Below, in pieces: positions 1 to 8,314 of a stretch of DNA of 64,000 bases. The stretch is from Candidatus Poribacteria bacterium (GTDB lineage: Bacteria > Poribacteria > WGA-4E > WGA-3G). The notes under the pieces were generated by a model. The model did no database searches, was not told the origin of the DNA, and saw only the letters and a list, made by a program, of their open reading frames with translations. The stretch is from assembly GCA_022821065.1 (NCBI GenBank), contig JAJEEK010000056.1, positions 1-64,000 of the forward strand, given 5' to 3'. Every line of letters starts with the position of its first letter. Position 1 is the first letter of the stretch. The position numbers and the translations under genes were made by a program.

Positions 1-422
1 AAGAATTTAATTCGGTAATTTTTAGGGAAGTCCGGCGCAGTTAGAAACAGAAGAAACACCCCAGCAAAAACCCTACCAGGCCTGGGGAAGATATAGAATT
101 ACCGAAATATTTATTTAATCTTCATGAAACCGAACCTACCGGTCCTGGGTTGTTAAATTCTATGCAAAAAATGGAAAACTATGGTAAACCTTAGAATTAA
201 TTAGGCATTTTCTGCGAGTACACCCCCCCTAAGAAACGCCCCAGCAAAACACCCCCTTATCAGGGGGAATTGGGTCATCTGTAGATGTCAATATATTTTT
301 ATACTTTACCATAAATGACCTTGGTATGCGACTCAGCATCTATTGGAATTATACCATACTTGCGTAAAATGGGCAAACTGAATTAGCAAAGATAGCAAAT
401 GAAGAGTATCATTAGTGCTCCC

Positions 423-522
423 GTAGGTTGGGTTGAACGGAACTGAGAAGGTAGATGTGTGTGCCAAATAGCCCTAAATCCAATCGTTAGCGGATACGCT
501 TAAAAACGTAGTGAAACCCAAC
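423..522 (+). repeat. split GTAGGTTGGGTTGAACG...GTGAAACCCAAC palindromic element
   Basis: left arm gtaggttgggttgaacgg, right arm aaaaacgtagtgaaacccaac, ~70 bp between. Confidence 0.75.
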
Positions 523-555
523 TTGAGCACTCAGGTGCCCGGGAGCCGCAAAGGC

Positions 556-656
556 GTTGGGTTTCTCTCGGTTTTTTGTTTGACGTGGCATCTATGGGCA
601 GGCTGAGTCTTGTGTTGCTTTTCAGCGTTTTGGGGTATCCGTTCAACCCAACCTAC
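556..656 (-). repeat. split palindromic element, inverted orientation
   Basis: gttgggtttctc ... gttcaacccaacctac. Confidence 0.65.
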
Positions 657-868
657 GGGACGATACGTTTTTTTTAAATTGACCCTTATGGATGTGGTTG
701 CAAGCCTCACTATAGGTATCAATTTAGTGATTTTTCACGGTATTTTGTAGGACTGTCTCTATACATGCTGAAGAAACACCGTTTTTGCTGGGGCGTTTCT
801 TAAGCAAAAACCCCTTACGGGGCTGCGGGTTTTTGGGTCATGCGCGGCTATAAACATTTCGTCGCTAC

Positions 869-1022
869 GCGACTGAAGAGGTTTTTGATGTCTTCAAGAT
901 TTCTCTGTAGAATCCGGTTCGGTTGGAAACCGAACCTACCGGACCTGGGATCGAGTATGCGACTGAAGAGGTTTTTGAAAGTTTCAAGGTTTCTCTGTAG
1001 AATCCGGTTCGGTTGCAAACCG
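869..1022 (+). repeat. two direct copies, period 90 bp, of a GCGACTGAAGAGG...CCGGTTCGGTTG-aAACC unit
   Basis: gcgactgaagaggtttttga...ttctctgtagaatccggttcggttg at 869 and 959. Confidence 0.85.
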
Positions 1023-1129
1023 TGAAGAAACACCGTTTTTGCTGGGCGTTTCTTCAGCAAAAACCCTACCGGGCTTGGGGCAATATATGTTCATTTTTTG
1101 TGAGTTTTGAAAATGGCGAAGGGTGGGAA

Positions 1130-2116
1130 TTACGGCGTGGGGGTTATGGTGCTTTGGACTTCGTTGACGATAGTATCGGGTTCGATGCCTTCGCCTTGTC
1201 CCTCGAAGTTGAGGAGGATGCGGTGACGGAGTGCGGGACGCAGCACGGCATCTATGTCCGAAAAGGCGACGTTGTAGCGTTCATCAAGGAGGGCATTGAT
1301 TTTGGCGGTGAGAGCTATCGCTTGAACGCTACGGATCCCCGCGCCGAGGTGGACGTAACGTTTCACGATCTCCGGTGCGTCGTCGGAATCTGGGTGCGTG
1401 GCACGGACGAGTCGGATGATGTGGCGTTCGACGTGCTCGGCGATGGGGACTTGCGGGACGAGTCGGCGCATCTCGTTGAGTGTCTCAGCGTTCGCAATTT
1501 TGCCGATGGTAATCTCGGCGCCGGCGGTCGTGCGGCGGAGAATTTCGACGATCTCGTCCTCGCTCGGAAAGTTGATAAGGAGTTTGAACAAGAACCGATC
1601 GAGTTGTGCCTCTGGAAGCGGATAGGTGCCTTCCATTTCTAACGGGTTTTGGGTTGCTAAGACGCAGAACGGTTCTTCTAATTTATGGCTGTTGCGTCCG
1701 ACGGTGACGGTGCGTTCTTGCATCGCTTCAAGGAGTGCGGATTGTGTGCGCGGTGTGGCACGGTTGATTTCATCTGCGAGGATGAGTTGTGCGAAGATGG
1801 GTCCCTGTTGGAATTCGAGTTGCCTTCCGCCGTGTTCGGCTTCGATAAGGAGCGTTGTGCCTGTAACATCGGAAGGCATCATATCGGGTGTGAATTGGAT
1901 ACGCTGAAATTTGAGGTTGAGTGCTTCGCTGAGTGTGTGGATTAGCTGCGTTTTGCCTAAGCCGGGGATGCCTTCGAGGAGTGCGTGTCCGTTGGCAAGT
2001 AAGCAGAAAAGCACGCCTTCAATGATGGCATCCTGACCGACGATACGTTTTTGGACCTCGGCTTTGACGTTGTAAAAGGTTTCACGGAATTGATGGATTT
2101 GTGTGTCTAAGTTCAT
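1130..2116 (-). CDS. MoxR-family AAA+ ATPase
   Basis: 328 aa ORF; Walker A 'GIPGLGKT', 'ILADEINRATPRTQSALLEAMQER', 'LATQNPLEMEGTYPLPEAQLDRFLF' are hallmark MoxR motifs. Confidence 0.95.
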   Translation of the reverse strand: MNLDTQIHQFRETFYNVKAEVQKRIVGQDAIIEGVLFCLLANGHALLEGIPGLGKTQLIHTLSEALNLKFQRIQFTPDMMPSDVTGTTLLIEAEHGGRQLEFQQGPIFAQLILADEINRATPRTQSALLEAMQERTVTVGRNSHKLEEPFCVLATQNPLEMEGTYPLPEAQLDRFLFKLLINFPSEDEIVEILRRTTAGAEITIGKIANAETLNEMRRLVPQVPIAEHVERHIIRLVRATHPDSDDAPEIVKRYVHLGAGIRSVQAIALTAKINALLDERYNVAFSDIDAVLRPALRHRILLNFEGQGEGIEPDTIVNEVQSTITPTP

Positions 2117-2153
2117 ATTTTTTGGACGAGGTTAGATGAAAATTAAAATATTC

Positions 2154-2272
2154 AGGATTTACGCAATTTTGGCTGCAGCCTGTTCTGTTAGATGAGATTC
2201 TCCGGAAACATAGCGTTCTGGCGTCACAAACTGGAAGTTTGTGGTACATAAAGAGCAGCATGCGTAAGTCCT
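2154..2272 (+). mobile_element. MITE-like element copy 1
   Basis: aggatttacgcaattttggctgcagc...cacaaactggaagtttgtggtaca...gcatgcgtaagtccta. Confidence 0.75.
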
Positions 2273-2414
2273 AATTAATTCGGTGAAGTTCGGTTAGGTT
2301 TCAAACCGTGAAGAAACACCGTTTTTGCTGGGGGTTTTTGCTTGGGTGTTTCTGCGGATTTCTTCAGCAAAACCCTACCGAACTTGGGGACCGCGATGGC
2401 GGGTGTGCGAAATT

Positions 2415-3464
2415 TTACCAGTTATCTCTGCTGACGTAGAGAGATCGGTTTTCCATCGGGAGTGAGACGCGTCTGCCATCGAGTCGGTGCGATTCGATGA
2501 TGCCCATGAGTGTCTCTTGGCTCCGGCGTGCGAGGTGTACGGGTCCCTTTGTCTCTCGGTCTTCGTCGAGTGCCTCTGCGACATCTGTGATTCCCATGAC
2601 GGTGCCTGTGGCGCGAGACGTTTCTGGGAAGGGGACTTCTTCATAGAAGGTGCCGTCCTTCTTTCGGAATTGGATTTCTCTGCTGTTGTTTTGGACGCGA
2701 ATCTTGCCGCCAGTGCCACAGACCTCGTATTCGGGTCCGGTGCCAGCGGTGTTGTAGCCGTGGACCCCGTTGGCATAACGGATATAACCACTGGTGATAG
2801 CGGGGTCAATGTTAAGGCGGTTGCCGTCCCAATCCGAATCTTTACAGTTGATAGTGCCTTGTACGAAATCGACCTCTGGGTCGCCAGCGAGGAAGAGGAG
2901 CATATCGGCGGCGTGGGTGAGTCCCCAGAGTGCGGAGCTTGCGCCGTATTGTGCGATGGTGCATTGGACGTCACCGATTTCGCCTGCATCGACGAGTTCA
3001 CGTATTTTGCGGTAGATCGGCATGAAACGGCGCTGCGTGCCGTAGTTGAATTTGACACCGTGCTTTTCAACGATGTCTACCATGATGTCTGCCTCTTCGA
3101 TGGAGCAGCAGAGCGGTTTTTCGCAGTAGATGCCTTTGACGTTGTGCTCGGCGGCGAAGACGGTGATGTCGGCGTGTGGTCCCGGACGGGTGGCGATACA
3201 GACGATGTCGGGTTTCTCTTTTTCGATCATCTCTTGGTAGTCTGTATAGGCGCGTTCGGCACCGTAGCGTTGTCTGATGGTTTCGGCTTTTTCCTCAAAG
3301 ACATCGGAGACAGCGACGAGGTCGGTTCGTTCACAGGCGACTGCTGCAGCGGCGTGTGAGAAGGGTTGCCATATAAAGCTATCGGGTCGTCCTGCGACTT
3401 CGTCGTCAATGGTTGCACCCATCCGTCCGCATCCGATGAGACAGGCTTTGTATGTGCGTGGCAT
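2415..3464 (-). CDS. Gfo/Idh/MocA family oxidoreductase
   Basis: N-terminal Rossmann 'KACLIGCGRMGATID', 'YCEKPLCCSIEEAD' EKP motif. Confidence 0.9.
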   Translation of the reverse strand: MPRTYKACLIGCGRMGATIDDEVAGRPDSFIWQPFSHAAAAVACERTDLVAVSDVFEEKAETIRQRYGAERAYTDYQEMIEKEKPDIVCIATRPGPHADITVFAAEHNVKGIYCEKPLCCSIEEADIMVDIVEKHGVKFNYGTQRRFMPIYRKIRELVDAGEIGDVQCTIAQYGASSALWGLTHAADMLLFLAGDPEVDFVQGTINCKDSDWDGNRLNIDPAITSGYIRYANGVHGYNTAGTGPEYEVCGTGGKIRVQNNSREIQFRKKDGTFYEEVPFPETSRATGTVMGITDVAEALDEDRETKGPVHLARRSQETLMGIIESHRLDGRRVSLPMENRSLYVSRDNW

Positions 3465-3518
3465 GGTTTTCTCCTATAGCATTAGAGATCAGATTTAGTA
3501 TTTCAGGTGAATTGTGCT

Positions 3519-3752
3519 TCAAACGTCACGTCTAACATCGTCCCAACTTTTAAGTCTACCGGCTTTTTCATCGGCTTCGGCTTGTTCTAAGTCCTTGGCA
3601 ATTTCAGGATTGCATGCCAATTCATAAGTTGCTTCCCATGCTTCCTTGTCATAGAGGTAAGTCATATAATCTATAGCAGCTTTGAGTTTTTTGTTTGGGA
3701 GTCGCTCGATTAACATCATAGCTTGCTTTTGCAGTTTTGCATTCTTCATCAT
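3519..3752 (-). CDS. small antitoxin-like protein without an adjacent toxin ORF
   Basis: ORF 3519..3800; likely start at MMKNAKLQKQ; C-terminus 'EAWEATYELACNPEIAKDLEQAEADEKAGRLKSWDDVRRDV' resembles RelB/Phd-type antitoxin tails. Confidence 0.45.
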   Translation of the reverse strand: MMKNAKLQKQAMMLIERLPNKKLKAAIDYMTYLYDKEAWEATYELACNPEIAKDLEQAEADEKAGRLKSWDDVRRDV

Positions 3753-3863
3753 AGAACTCCTTAAAAGGGTTATCTTTTTTCGGTGGCACGCCTTGTTCAA
3801 TGTTAATATGTTATCAAAACCTTAAGTCCATGTCAAGTCTGTATCTTTGAAAAAGAAAAATGT

Positions 3864-3883
3864 GGCGAGGTTGAAACCTCGCC
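3864..3883 (-). terminator. putative intrinsic terminator downstream of the sulfatase-like gene
   Basis: GGCGAGGTT-ga-AACCTCGCC hairpin; on the minus strand followed by ACATTTTTCTTTTTC. Confidence 0.6.
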
Positions 3884-3912
3884 TGTAAAGGGATTTGGAT
3901 AAGTGCTGGAAA

Positions 3913-5367
3913 TTATTCGCCGGTGTAGAGTTTGCCGAAATAGGGGCGGTAGCCTGCGGGTCCGGGGAAGCCGTCCCAGTAATTGGCATCGGTGGGGAAT
4001 GCGTTTTCGCCGCCGCTTCGGAGCCATGCTATGATTGCTGGGTCTGTGCCGCGGCGTTCGACTTCGTCAATAGCAGCGGCGTGGAGTTTCGCGACGGTGT
4101 CCGGGTGCTTGTCTTGGACGTATTCCAACTCGCCAAGTCCAACAAGTTTTGAATTTTCAGGTTTCGCGGCGACCTCTAAGCTCCATTCTTGGCTGAATGC
4201 GGTGAAGAGGATGGCGTTCTCGTTTTGCGATGCTTGCTGCCACCTTTCGATGCTTCCCCCGGACAGCGCAAGTTCTCTGTCACCGGAGTTTCCTGCACGG
4301 GCAGGCGTTAAGATGTCGTGTCCCTCAAGTCCGTCCGGGCGTTCTTCGCCTAAGATATTGAGGATCGTCGGGAAGAAGTCCTGCGGTTGGACGATGACGT
4401 TGCTGCGTCCTGTGTCGCCTTCCGGGAGACGGATAAAGAGCGGAACGTGTGCCTCCTGTTCACGTACAGGTTGTCCCTTGCCAAACCTACCGCGTTCACC
4501 GACATTTGTGCCGTGGTCAGCGGTGAAGATGACAGCAGTGTTTTTGTCGAGTCCTGTGGATTCGAGGGCATCGAGGAACTGTCCGAAGCAGTGGTCCATC
4601 CATGTCGTTTTCGCGGCGTATTGGTCTTTAATGTGTTGTCTCGCTTCGTCTGAGAGTTTCGCGTTGCCGCGTGCGCCGAGGCTCCGTGGATCGACGCGCC
4701 CGTCATAGCCGGGTCGCTTGTCGTATTTTTTCATGAATTCAGGGGGTGAGTCCCACGGTTCGTGCGGGTCGAAGCAATCTATCCAGAGGAAGAAATTGTC
4801 TCGCTTGGCGTTATCTTTGAGGAATTGGGCAGCCGTGCTGAAAAGTTTTGCGCAGTTCCAGTCTTCCGGCTTCTTGCGATTTCTGTTTGCGCGTGCGTAG
4901 CTGCGGAGCATTCCTGATTTTGCTGCCTGGTCGTCAATGGAATCAAAAAGCGATTGGCGGGTCCAGTTATCGGGCCAGGGGTCGGTATCCATAATCCAGT
5001 CTCGATCGACTTCAGCACCGCGGACGAATGTCCATGCGTGGAAGGGCCAGTCGAAGTTGTGTCCGCCGTTGACAAGATGTGGTGTATCGTGGATGAGTTG
5101 TGTTGCGTAGCCGTTTTGTGCGAGCGTCCACGGTAGGGTTTGCCGCTCGTGTCGGAGCGGTTTCCATGCGTGGAAGGGTGCACCGTATTGCCCAGTGATA
5201 ACGTCGGTTCGATAAGGGATGGTTGGGAAACTGGCGCAGAAAGCGCGATCATAAGCCCAGGCTTTGGCGGCAAACCGGTCGATATTCGGTGTTTCTATCC
5301 AGTCGTTACCGTTTGCACCGATGTAGTCGTAGCGGAGTGTGTCAATAACAATATAAGCGAGGTTCAT
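3913..5367 (-). CDS. sulfatase-like alkaline phosphatase superfamily hydrolase
   Basis: 'MNLAYIVIDTLRYDYIGANGN', 'TAVIFTADHGTNVGERGRFGKG'; active-site region 'CASFPTIPYRTDVITGQYG'. Confidence 0.9.
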   Translation of the reverse strand: MNLAYIVIDTLRYDYIGANGNDWIETPNIDRFAAKAWAYDRAFCASFPTIPYRTDVITGQYGAPFHAWKPLRHERQTLPWTLAQNGYATQLIHDTPHLVNGGHNFDWPFHAWTFVRGAEVDRDWIMDTDPWPDNWTRQSLFDSIDDQAAKSGMLRSYARANRNRKKPEDWNCAKLFSTAAQFLKDNAKRDNFFLWIDCFDPHEPWDSPPEFMKKYDKRPGYDGRVDPRSLGARGNAKLSDEARQHIKDQYAAKTTWMDHCFGQFLDALESTGLDKNTAVIFTADHGTNVGERGRFGKGQPVREQEAHVPLFIRLPEGDTGRSNVIVQPQDFFPTILNILGEERPDGLEGHDILTPARAGNSGDRELALSGGSIERWQQASQNENAILFTAFSQEWSLEVAAKPENSKLVGLGELEYVQDKHPDTVAKLHAAAIDEVERRGTDPAIIAWLRSGGENAFPTDANYWDGFPGPAGYRPYFGKLYTGE

Positions 5368-5475
5368 TTTTTAAATTTTCCTTGCGGATAAATCATAGTA
5401 TCCGTGAATTTAGGGTTTTTGTGTCCGAGTCGCCTGCGCCGTTGTTGCAGGCTATCCTCATCTCGTCTCACCCTA

Positions 5476-6222
5476 TTACCATTTTGGGATTGCACCGAGC
5501 AAAAGTTTTTGCTGCGGTGTGCCTTCTTCGCGAAGCTTGGTGACTTTCGGTCCGTCGAAGGGTTCGCGGGATTTCATCCATGCGTTTTGGTAGCACATCA
5601 GACAGACGCGCCGCCGTTGCGACGAGGTGTTCGCGGCACCGCGATGCCACGTCCAACCATCAAACATAACCGCTTGTCCAGGTGAAACGAGCACGCGTTT
5701 TTCGTCGGGCAGTTCAATCGGACTCGGTGGCGGGCGGAAGGGTGCTCTGTGGCTCCCGGGTTGGATGACCGTCGGACCGTTTTCGTCAGTGACTTCGTCG
5801 AGATAATAACCACAATTAATCTGTGCTGGGAGACTCCCGTAAGGGGTGCCGTTCGGTGCCACGGGCCAAGGACCGTCTCGGTGCCAGTTCTGGTCAGGTG
5901 TTCCGGGTTCAGTGATACGTGCTGTCGCGCTATGGAGTTGGACGCACGTGCCTAATATGGCTTCCATCCGTTTTAAGACAGGTGGATTGTCTAACAGAAA
6001 TGCGAAGCGGTCGTCTTCCTCAAGCAATTCCCCGATAAATTGGCTCTTATTGTGGCGTTCGTAGGCTTCATCGAGTGCCGCCCGCAACGATTCAATCTGT
6101 TGCAGTGTTGCGGCGTTATCAACGACGAGATAGCCCCAATTGAGGAAGAAGTTGACCTCTTGTTGCAGTTGGTGATCGAGTTCGACGTTGAGCGTTGGTG
6201 GCACTACACTTGGACTTGCCAT
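5476..6222 (-). CDS. phytanoyl-CoA dioxygenase (PhyH) family protein
   Basis: 'NWHRDGPWPVAP' HxD and distal 'WTWHRGAANTSSQRRR'; start taken at MASPSVV. Confidence 0.88.
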   Translation of the reverse strand: MASPSVVPPTLNVELDHQLQQEVNFFLNWGYLVVDNAATLQQIESLRAALDEAYERHNKSQFIGELLEEDDRFAFLLDNPPVLKRMEAILGTCVQLHSATARITEPGTPDQNWHRDGPWPVAPNGTPYGSLPAQINCGYYLDEVTDENGPTVIQPGSHRAPFRPPPSPIELPDEKRVLVSPGQAVMFDGWTWHRGAANTSSQRRRVCLMCYQNAWMKSREPFDGPKVTKLREEGTPQQKLLLGAIPKW

Positions 6223-6224
6223 GG

Positions 6225-7049
6225 TTACAACTCCTTTATTGCGTTGCGATCGGCGGTTGCCCATTCTTCCCAGCGTTCCTCATCAGAACGAAGGAATCCG
6301 GAGTTGCATCGCGGTTGGAGTTGTTCATCGACACCGAGGAGGCGCATGTGCTGGTGGTTATTGGCAGCCTTCGCGGTTTCCAGTAACGCTTGGGTATTCG
6401 GCCCCGTGTGATGATCGGTGTGTTTCAGCCATGTTAGGTTATAGTAGATGCTGAAGAAATAGCGTAACTGCCCGGAAGTATTCGGTGTGCCGGAGTGAAC
6501 GAGTCCATTGTGCGTGATGACGACATCACCGGCTCCCATGTGGATCAGTGTCTCGTCCGGATGTGGGACCCCACGTTGGGCATCTTCTATCGTGATTGGT
6601 TTCCGGTGCGAACCGACAATGACACGGAGCGGTCCGAATTCGTCCGTTAAGTTTTGCAAGTAGGAGATAGCGTTGATGGCGTTCGGACGGTGATACGCAT
6701 CGGTATAAGGGACGTGTGCCCATCGGTCTCGGTGCCAACCGGAGACTCTGCCTTCCGCTTTTTCTTTCTCCATTGATGGAAACGCAGCGAGCGTGAGGTT
6801 ATCCAATTGCACAAAGGGTCCCATCACCTTTTCCACAAATCCGAGAATCGTCGGATGTGAGACAGCCGACCACATCAGCTCGGGTGTTAATTCAAGGGTG
6901 TTTCCGAACCAGGTCTGTCCGTTGTTAGCGGCGGAGAGTTCTGCGTGTTTCTCTCGCCAACTGTGCATCTGCGGTTCATCAAAGACCTTTTCAAATATTG
7001 TAAAACCGTCGGTTTTATAGGCTTCAAATCGTTCATCTAATGTTGACAT
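6225..7049 (-). CDS. phytanoyl-CoA dioxygenase (PhyH) family protein
   Basis: 'GWHRDRWAHVPY' HxD, 'GLVHSGTPNTSGQLRY'; start taken at MSTLDERF. Confidence 0.88.
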   Translation of the reverse strand: MSTLDERFEAYKTDGFTIFEKVFDEPQMHSWREKHAELSAANNGQTWFGNTLELTPELMWSAVSHPTILGFVEKVMGPFVQLDNLTLAAFPSMEKEKAEGRVSGWHRDRWAHVPYTDAYHRPNAINAISYLQNLTDEFGPLRVIVGSHRKPITIEDAQRGVPHPDETLIHMGAGDVVITHNGLVHSGTPNTSGQLRYFFSIYYNLTWLKHTDHHTGPNTQALLETAKAANNHQHMRLLGVDEQLQPRCNSGFLRSDEERWEEWATADRNAIKEL

Positions 7050-7160
7050 CGGAGTGTTCCTGTTAATTTTTAGGGCACAGGGAGCGTGCCTACTACTTTG
7101 CGATTTATAGCAAAACCAACAATCTATTTTACGGAAGACTAAATAGAAAACCAACAGCCG

Positions 7161-7237
7161 AAGATTCAACAGGTTAACGGTCTCCTATTCTACCAAAGAT
7201 TGAACAGGCTAACAGCCTATTCTACGAAAGATTGTCC
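7161..7237. repeat. short tandem repeat, ~32-35 bp unit, about 2.3 copies
   Basis: aagattcaacaggttaacggtctcctattctacca / aagattgaacaggctaacagcctattctacga / aagattgtcc. Confidence 0.7.
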
Positions 7238-7251
7238 AAACTATAATATGG

Positions 7252-8199
7252 TCAGCGCAGTCCGCTTAGAATATTTTCAGCGAGTTGCATTGTTTTAACC
7301 GCCTCATCAAGGTTCGCGGCGGGGAACGAAACCGGTGTATTGGATTTAACGCAGTCTAAGAAATAGCGATTCTGCTCGACGCTGCCGCCGCTGCCGGCTT
7401 CGGTGAGTTTGTGTTGCGTTCCGTCGGAGAAAACGGTGCCGTTGGAGACCCCTTCGAGGTACGCCGAGATGTCTCTGCCGTGAATCTCGTAGCGTTCGAG
7501 GCGTGCATCTGTTGTATAGTTGGCGATGTGTTGTGCGACGCAGCCGTTGTCGAACAGGATAAGGGCGGCGTGTACGTCTTTGTACGCCGAAATTGCCCGT
7601 TGGACGACGCTGTGTACCTCTTGGACATCGGCTTCAGCGATGTAGCGGATTGTATCAAGCGCGTGAATCGGTGTTTCGAGGAACATGTTGTCCATGAGGT
7701 GTTCGGGAAATTTGCCGGATTGTGCTAACCGGTTGATACTCTTGTGGAATTCGCCGACGATTTGTGTGACGGGACCGCGTTCGGTGACCTGACGTTTCGC
7801 TTCAACGATAATCGGGTGGAAACGACGGTTCCAACCGACCATCCCTTGCACGCCGGACTGCTCTGCGGCACTCCGCAAAGCGACAGTCTCTGCGACGCTC
7901 ATACCGGGTGGTTTTTCTAAGAGCGTATGGACACCACGTTCAAAACAAGGGAGCGCTGCTTCGCCGTTGAGGTGCGCGGGTGTCGCGACAAAGATAGCGT
8001 CTAAAGTTTCACTGTCGAGCAACGCCTCAATGCTCTCGTAGCGGTTTGGGACGTTGAACGTACCCGCAGCGTTGTTTCGTGCTGCCTCAACGGGATCGCA
8101 GACAGCAACGAGGTCGGTATCGTCAAATTGTGAAATGATGTTCATGTGGCCGCGACCTCTGCTGCCGCAGCCGATGACAGCAACGCGTAGTTTTGACAC
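7252..8199 (-). CDS. Gfo/Idh/MocA family oxidoreductase
   Basis: 'RVAVIGCGSRGRGHMNIISQF', 'HTLLEKPPGMSVAETVAL'. Confidence 0.92.
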   Translation of the reverse strand: MSKLRVAVIGCGSRGRGHMNIISQFDDTDLVAVCDPVEAARNNAAGTFNVPNRYESIEALLDSETLDAIFVATPAHLNGEAALPCFERGVHTLLEKPPGMSVAETVALRSAAEQSGVQGMVGWNRRFHPIIVEAKRQVTERGPVTQIVGEFHKSINRLAQSGKFPEHLMDNMFLETPIHALDTIRYIAEADVQEVHSVVQRAISAYKDVHAALILFDNGCVAQHIANYTTDARLERYEIHGRDISAYLEGVSNGTVFSDGTQHKLTEAGSGGSVEQNRYFLDCVKSNTPVSFPAANLDEAVKTMQLAENILSGLR

Positions 8200-8314
8200 G
8201 GTTTTCTCCTTATTTTTAACCCCCTAAAGAATCAACGGTATGAATGCCTTATGGGCATTCCCCGCCCCTTATCAGGGGGACTTTAAAGAGGAATCTACGT
8301 AATTCCTTTACGAT

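Noticed and set aside
840-1060. Small ORFs on both strands in the window start
   Set aside because: They are translations of tandem repeat units rather than genes.
2487-3359. 290-aa plus-strand ORF opposite the Gfo/Idh gene
   Set aside because: Antisense shadow ORF; low-complexity composition without recognisable motifs, while the minus-strand frame has clear Gfo/Idh motifs.
3983-4708. 241-aa plus-strand ORF opposite the sulfatase-like gene
   Set aside because: Antisense shadow ORF, Ser/Arg/Pro rich, no family signature.
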